Assembly: GCF_000378965.1 (NCBI RefSeq)
Contig: NZ_KB900536.1
Coordinates: 755,583-819,582, forward strand
From: Thioalkalivibrio thiocyanodenitrificans ARhD 1
Lineage (GTDB): Bacteria > Pseudomonadota > Gammaproteobacteria > Ectothiorhodospirales > Ectothiorhodospiraceae
DNA length: 64,000 nucleotides
Direction: 5' to 3'
The notes beneath the pieces were generated by a model that did no database searches, was not told the origin of the DNA, and was given only the letters and a program-made list of their open reading frames with translations. This document shows positions 62,586 through 64,000 of this stretch, one piece after another. The translations under genes were made by a program, and so were the position numbers. Numbering within the stretch: position 1 is the first letter of the stretch; the number at the start of each line of letters is the position of its first letter.

Positions 62586-63902
62586 TTATTCCGATGGCTT
62601 TCCTGGGGTACTGCCCGACGCATGCAGCGTTTCGTCCAGCAACTGGATCCAGTGCACGACCGGCAGTGGTGAAGCGGCCGCCAGGTGCGTCATGCACCCG
62701 ACGTTCGCCGTGGCGATGAGTTCCGGACCGGTCTCCAGCAGGGTTTGCAGCTTGTGCGTGCGCAGGGAATTCGCCAGTTCCGGTTGCAGGACCGAGTAAC
62801 TGCCCGCGGAACCGCAGCACATGAAACGATAGGCGGCGGGGACCAGTTTGAATCCGGCGCGCCGCAGCAGTCCCTCGACCACGCCCTTCTGTTGGTGGCC
62901 GTGCTGCAGGCTGCAGGGTGACTGGAACGCGATGCGTCGTTTGCCTTGAACCGCGGATGCATCATGCAGCGGGTCTTCGCGCCATTCGCCGGCAACCACC
63001 TCCGCGATATCCCTGGTCATTTCGGAGATGCGCCTCGCCTTTTCGCCATAGTGCGGATCGTCCTGCAGAAGCTGCCCGTAATCACGCAGATGGGCGCCGC
63101 AGCCGCTGGTGGTCGTGACGATGGCCTCGGCGCCCGCCTCGATCTGCGGCCAGAGGGCATCGATACTGCGACGCATGAAGGCGCGTGCCTCGTCCGCGGC
63201 GGCCAGGTGCTGGCTCAATGCGCCGCAACAACCCCCATCGGCAGGAACGAGCCGGATTCCGAAACGGTCCAGAACGCGCGCCGCCGCCGCATTGATATCC
63301 GGCGCCAGCGCCGGCTGCACGCATCCCTGCCAGACGAGCATGCCGCGGTCATGTGCGCGCTCAGGCCAGGGACCGGCCCGTCGCCGCTCCGGGATTCTCA
63401 CGCGCAGATTTTGCGGCAGGAATCGGCGCAGGGCCTGTCCCGTGCGCAGCAATGCGGTAAACCGGTATCTGTATGCAACGATGGCACGCACGGCACGGCG
63501 CGCGAAGCGCTCTTTCAGCGGGCGCGGCGTTTCCTTCTCGACCAGCTCCCGCGCGATATCCAGCAGGCGGCCGTAGCGAACCCCTTCCGGACAACTGGAT
63601 TCACAGGACCGGCACGTCAGGCAACGATCAAGATGCAATTGCAGGTTGGCGCCCAGCGTGCGCCCCTCCAGCGTTTGCATGGTGTAGGCCGGAGGCAGCG
63701 TGGAGGCATCCGGCGTACGTCCCTCGAACAGCAGCTTGATCAGGTAGATGCGTCCGCGCGGTCCGTCCCACTCGTCGTCCAGCAGCCGGAAGGTCGGGCA
63801 GGTAAAGGTGCACTGACCGCATTGCACGCACGGCAGCAGCAGTGATTCGACCTCGCGTCCCAGCGTGGTACCACGGAACCTTTCAGCAAGTTCGATCTTC
63901 AT
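62586..63902 (-). CDS. glcF: Glycolate oxidase iron-sulfur subunit
   Basis: A 438-residue protein with two [4Fe-4S] motifs (CVQCGQCTFTCP, CLTCRSCESSCP) and two CCG-type cysteine-rich domains (DGGCCGALSQH, FMCCGSAGSYS). With GlcD and GlcE it oxidises glycolate to glyoxylate at the membrane. All Cys positions are present. The flanking gene to the right is on the same strand. Confidence 0.92.
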   Translation of the reverse strand: MKIELAERFRGTTLGREVESLLLPCVQCGQCTFTCPTFRLLDDEWDGPRGRIYLIKLLFEGRTPDASTLPPAYTMQTLEGRTLGANLQLHLDRCLTCRSCESSCPEGVRYGRLLDIARELVEKETPRPLKERFARRAVRAIVAYRYRFTALLRTGQALRRFLPQNLRVRIPERRRAGPWPERAHDRGMLVWQGCVQPALAPDINAAAARVLDRFGIRLVPADGGCCGALSQHLAAADEARAFMRRSIDALWPQIEAGAEAIVTTTSGCGAHLRDYGQLLQDDPHYGEKARRISEMTRDIAEVVAGEWREDPLHDASAVQGKRRIAFQSPCSLQHGHQQKGVVEGLLRRAGFKLVPAAYRFMCCGSAGSYSVLQPELANSLRTHKLQTLLETGPELIATANVGCMTHLAAASPLPVVHWIQLLDETLHASGSTPGKPSE

Positions 63903-63931
63903 GCCGGTCCTCCAGGGGAAGCGATGGCAGC

Positions 63932-64000
63932 TCAGTGCCGGTGATGGTCGTGTCCGTGGCTTCCGTGCCCTGATGCGTGCGGCGCTTCGCGGTGCACCGG
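63932..64000 (-). CDS. His-rich C-terminal end of a gene (partial)
   Basis: The last 22 residues of a minus-strand gene, ending HGSHGHDHHRH, cut by the window edge. It ends 29 bases before glcF. By position it should be glcE, but a His-rich tail is not a GlcE feature and points to a metal-handling protein. It cannot be identified from this piece. Confidence 0.5.
   Translation of the reverse strand, partial: PVHREAPHASGHGSHGHDHHRH

Overview
The window is 64 kb of GC-rich, densely coded DNA from what looks like a gammaproteobacterium. Pointers are UvrB and NagZ beside a DsrE-like protein, a methylthioinosine-type phosphorylase beside hpt, an Lpp/OprI-like alanine-zipper lipoprotein, and CACAGAGG-type and GTAGGAGCCCG-type intergenic repeats common in Chromatiales and halophilic or sulfur-oxidising relatives. 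I cannot name a genus; Ectothiorhodospiraceae/Chromatiales is a guess.

Layout. 1-7852: the distal part of a Tad/Flp pilus locus (cpaC end, small lipoprotein, cpaE, cpaF, tadB, tadC, tadD, tadE, tadG), met tail to tail by a receiver-AraC regulator with a degenerate receiver (7992-8912). 9784-12060: malic enzyme MaeB. 12379-18361: a complete RND efflux operon (adaptor, pump, TolC-type channel). 18640-33492: a C3-organosulfonate catabolic region. A leftward eleven-gene run (suyA, suyB, three subunits of a succinate-dehydrogenase-like complex, a TauE sulfite exporter, class I fumarase alpha and beta, the sdhA-like flavoprotein, slcC, comC) diverges from a rightward run (TTT-type solute-binding protein, two TTT membrane subunits, cuyA, GntR regulator). 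The shared upstream region carries an exact 17-bp repeat that overlaps a promoter. 33551-43146: housekeeping genes (AEC carrier, mtiP, hpt, dsrE-like, nagZ, lipoprotein, L,D-transpeptidase, uvrB, aspC) and tRNA-Asn.

43232-52154 is an integrated element of about 8.9 kb in the 3' end of tRNA-Asn, bounded by perfect 49-bp att repeats. It encodes an integrase, a small AlpA-like protein, a primase-like ATPase, a small terminase-like protein, an HK97 prohead protease and a major capsid protein. I find no portal, large terminase or tail gene, which suggests a capsid-carrying phage satellite or a remnant of one. Just beyond it lie hicBA and short repeats shared with the left end of the element, which suggests layered insertions. 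53929-64000: a fused folK-folP gene, a zinc-type ABC importer with a His-rich outer-membrane channel behind a Zur-like palindrome, a CbiMNQO cobalt/nickel importer, glcF, and the His-rich end of another gene.

The main candidate for something new is the sulfonate operon. Sulfolactate desulfonation (SuyAB, SlcC, ComC, CuyA, sulfite export) is established chemistry. A whole SDH-like complex plus a two-subunit fumarase inside the same run is not part of that pathway as I know it. The order of chemistry would fit a dicarboxylated sulfonate such as sulfosuccinate being oxidised, hydrated, oxidised again and decarboxylated to sulfopyruvate. That is inference only.
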